This document shows positions 39,286 through 40,978 of a stretch of 40,978 bases of DNA, one piece after another. The stretch is from a virus, in IMG/VR virus record IMGVR_UViG_3300032282_001898, positions 1-40,978 of that record; one strand, 5' to 3'. Each line of letters begins with the position of its first letter. Position 1 is the stretch's first letter. A program made the position numbers and the translations under genes. The notes under the pieces were generated by a model, which did no database searches, was not told where the DNA came from, and saw only the letters and a list, made by a program, of their open reading frames with translations.

Positions 39286-39321
39286 AAGCAAAAGGGAGCC
39301 ACCAGTTTCCCGATGGCCCCC
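39286..39321 (-). terminator. Intrinsic terminator after capsid-cement genes
   Basis: On the minus strand a ten-pair stem with two G-T pairs (39294-39321, arms GGGGGCCATC and GGTGGCTCCC) closes an eight-base loop and is followed by TTTTGC. It separates capsid and cement from the tail genes and would limit their transcript ratio. Confidence 0.8.
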
Positions 39322-39351
39322 ATGTTACTGCAAATCTAAATTAATAGATTA

Positions 39352-39831
39352 TTAGGTTACAGAGAAGCCAGAGCTGTAGAACTTCTTACCATCTTGGATA
39401 TCCAAGGTTAAGTAAGCACATACAGCACCAGCGCCTGGAGTAGTACCAGAGGTGCTGTAACGAGCACCAAGGTAACGAATGCCTTTCACGCCAATTTGTG
39501 GTTGAACGCGAACTGCAAACCAAGCACCAGCAGTCAAGCTTGCTAATGGAACAGTCAATGAACCAAGGCTTACTATACCAGTAGACAATGCCGTATCTGT
39601 TGCACCAATAATTTCCAACGTTAGTGACGTTAGCAAGGTGTAAGCAGTCACGATGTTAAACACCATGTATACTTCTTCACCTTCACCAAGGTCAAAAGAA
39701 TTGGCACTGCCAGTGTCAATAGTATTGGTAGAAACAACTGGAGTACCAGAAACAGGCAAAGCTGCCTGACCTGTAGCATTACCAGTAGCTGGAATTGTTC
39801 CAGAAACAACTGAAAAATTTTCAATAAACAT
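39352..39831 (-). CDS. Capsid cement protein (Bbp16-like)
   Basis: This 159-residue, almost all-beta protein begins MFIENFSVVSGTIPATGNAT. It lies just downstream of the capsid gene, in the position of the BPP-1 cement protein (Bbp16) that decorates and locks the shell. Features: NTIDTGSANSFDLGEGEEVYMVFNI, a TSLTLEIIGATDTAL strand, and ARYSTSGTTPGAGAVCAYLTLD near the end. AGGAG precedes the ATG. Made from the same strong transcript as capsid. Not all decoration proteins are alike, but this order makes the call likely. Confidence 0.8.
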   Translation of the reverse strand: MFIENFSVVSGTIPATGNATGQAALPVSGTPVVSTNTIDTGSANSFDLGEGEEVYMVFNIVTAYTLLTSLTLEIIGATDTALSTGIVSLGSLTVPLASLTAGAWFAVRVQPQIGVKGIRYLGARYSTSGTTPGAGAVCAYLTLDIQDGKKFYSSGFSVT

Positions 39832-39863
39832 TTAAAAAACTCCTATAAATTAATTGGTACCGA

Positions 39864-40907
39864 TTAGCTTACTGCGGTTTCGCTATTATCTAATTGATCA
39901 CAGCGGCGTAGAGGAACACCAAGGAAAGATACCCAGCTACTTGGCGTACCAAATTGGGTTAGACCTTCGTTGATTTTCAATACGTTTGCAGACTTGTTCA
40001 TTGCACGAACAGACAGGCCAGAATGCACTGTACGATTCATGTAGAACGCTGGTCGGCCCATAGCTAAATTAGGAATACGATAGATAGCGCGAGCCATCAA
40101 TGAAACCAATTCAGTAGAAGCACCAGAAGCTTGAGTACCAGTACCAGCCATTAATGCTGAAGTATCGATGTTTGCAATACGAACAACATAACGCCAGTCT
40201 TTAACAACCAGACCATTTTTCCACTGATAGCGAGTTACCAGAGCCTGCATACGGTTAGCTGAAGAAGCAGTACCTGCACCTGCAGAACTTTCCATATAAA
40301 CAGTTTGTTCGCCAAGATCTTCATGCATCAAGCCAGCTTTGCTGCCCTTTGGGAAAGTGCAATAAACTGTTTGATCGCCCCATACAACAAGATATATAGA
40401 AGTAAGGTTACTAGAACCACCTGCACTTAATACGTTTGTACCATTACCAGCAGTAGTAGAGCTATAACGAGATTGCAAGCCTAAGAACTGTTTAGGATCG
40501 ACACCAGGATCGCCCTTGAACAAAGTCTTAACTTGAGTCTGATTCATTGCTTCCAAGAAAGCAGTATCTTCAGATAGACGGAAAGAAGCCGAATTGCCGT
40601 TAAGCATGGCCAGATCTTTGTCAACTTCTGAGCGAGCTTCCAGGATACCGCAAGCCTCATCCACTTGAGCAGTGGTTGATTTGCTTGATGGGATACCTTG
40701 GTTAAGAGCACGCCAGTAAACTGACGGAAGACCAGTACGAATTACTACACGTTCGCCAGTAGGAAGATTACCTTCCTTGAACACGGCATCGTCTAGAACT
40801 TCGTTGGTTTGGTTCAATAGTTCAGCAACAACAGGTGTACGACCTTGTGGATCTACCCGTTTGGCCCAATCGGCCAGCGTTAAGTTTGTAGCGGTTAAAG
40901 TAGCCAT
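39864..40907 (-). CDS. Major capsid protein (Bbp17-like)
   Basis: This 347-residue shell protein begins MATLTATNLTLADWAKRVDP. Helical N-arm, then NEVLDDAVFKEGNLPTGERVVIRTGLPSVYWRALNQGIP, a pattern shared with BPP-1-type capsids of the HK97 fold, and EARSEVDKDLAMLNG and FLEAMNQTQVKTLFKGDP. The C-terminal part (YRIPNLAMGRPAFYMNRTVHSGLSV) is also conserved-looking. It follows the scaffold gene, with AGGAG about ten bases before the ATG. The order Bbp19-like, scaffold, capsid, cement agrees with BPP-1. The gene spans the join of the circular sequence. Confidence 0.92.
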   Translation of the reverse strand: MATLTATNLTLADWAKRVDPQGRTPVVAELLNQTNEVLDDAVFKEGNLPTGERVVIRTGLPSVYWRALNQGIPSSKSTTAQVDEACGILEARSEVDKDLAMLNGNSASFRLSEDTAFLEAMNQTQVKTLFKGDPGVDPKQFLGLQSRYSSTTAGNGTNVLSAGGSSNLTSIYLVVWGDQTVYCTFPKGSKAGLMHEDLGEQTVYMESSAGAGTASSANRMQALVTRYQWKNGLVVKDWRYVVRIANIDTSALMAGTGTQASGASTELVSLMARAIYRIPNLAMGRPAFYMNRTVHSGLSVRAMNKSANVLKINEGLTQFGTPSSWVSFLGVPLRRCDQLDNSETAVS

Positions 40908-40978
40908 TTTTTAAAAACTCCTAATTAGATTGATTTGAATAGAGTGCGTTCGCTAAATCGTTAAACCCCATAGACTTA
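40856..40978. repeat. Terminal direct repeat, right copy (circular-assembly overlap)
   Basis: Exact copy of 1-123. See the left copy; it joins the end of the window to its start and supports a closed circle. Confidence 0.95.
40921..40978 (-). CDS. Scaffolding protein C-terminal fragment (duplicate of left-end gene)
   Basis: These last 19 codons equal 66-123 and belong to the scaffold gene, whose complete copy lies at 66-740. The cut is an artefact of the linearised circle, not a truncated gene. Confidence 0.9.
   Translation of the reverse strand, partial: KSMGFNDLANALYSNQSN

Noticed and set aside
1-40978. CRISPR array or tRNA genes
   Set aside because: No regular direct-repeat/spacer pattern and no cloverleaf with a CCA-type end was noticed while reading; a scanner would be the decisive test for tRNAs.
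1-40978. Integrase or attachment site
   Set aside because: No tyrosine or serine recombinase sequence was found among any frame; the HTH protein at 16985 alone is not evidence of integration.

Overview
The window is a complete tailed-phage genome assembled as a circle. The first 123 bases (1-123) recur exactly as the last 123 (40856-40978), so the unit is about 40,855 bp and the window edge falls inside the major capsid gene. The virion genes are those of a short-tailed (podovirus-type) phage of a Gram-negative bacterium. The cassette Bbp19-like / scaffold / capsid / cement is in the same order as in Bordetella phage BPP-1, followed by tail-tube adaptor, nozzle, internal virion proteins, one giant protein and a T7-type tail spike. 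A GH24 endolysin, a RusA resolvase and lambda-style early genes also point to a proteobacterial host, perhaps betaproteobacterial, but no gene fixes the host. By eye the DNA is about 40% GC. No integrase, CI-type repressor, DNA polymerase, RNA polymerase, tRNA gene or CRISPR array was found.

Layout. (A) About 13525-17173, the only rightward operon: eight small genes of unknown function, one of them a newly recognised C4 zinc-ribbon gene, then a YqaJ-type exonuclease, a RecT annealing protein and a small HTH protein, ending at a GAAA-loop terminator (17177-17203). (B) About 13394-11929, leftward: Cro/YdaS-like HTH protein, RusA, SSB-like protein and a nuclease-like protein, ending at a long hairpin. 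(C) About 11723-10119, leftward: a sigma70-like promoter, then a C4 zinc protein, a DUF1376 replication-organizer-like protein with an internal pentamer repeat, a P-like protein and a small membrane protein, ending at a strong intrinsic terminator. (D) 10106 leftward to about 66 and on through the circle junction: small membrane protein, DUF7696-like protein, HTH protein, terminase small and large subunits, a cupin-SET fusion, a Gly-rich membrane protein, portal, staple-like protein, collagen-like fibre, scaffold, capsid and cement. (E) 39269 down to 17197, leftward: tail adaptor, nozzle, two internal virion proteins, the 3357-residue giant protein, beta-helix spike, repeat fibre, three membrane proteins of the lysis cassette and the endolysin.

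How it works together. The divergent control region at 13395-13524 separates the recombination arm from the replication arm. The terminator at 10119-10149 stands between the replication genes and the whole late block, with no room for a promoter behind it, which suggests read-through or antitermination control of late genes. The exonuclease and RecT, with the SSB-like protein and RusA, form a recombination set that could support concatemer formation for packaging. The most unusual items are the cupin-SET lysine-methyltransferase-like fusion inside the packaging/head cluster, the giant multi-domain protein, a GTGCCC(A/G)TG motif recurring just after stop codons at four late-gene junctions, a pentamer array inside the replication gene, and a marked excess of the palindrome CTGCAG across the genome.
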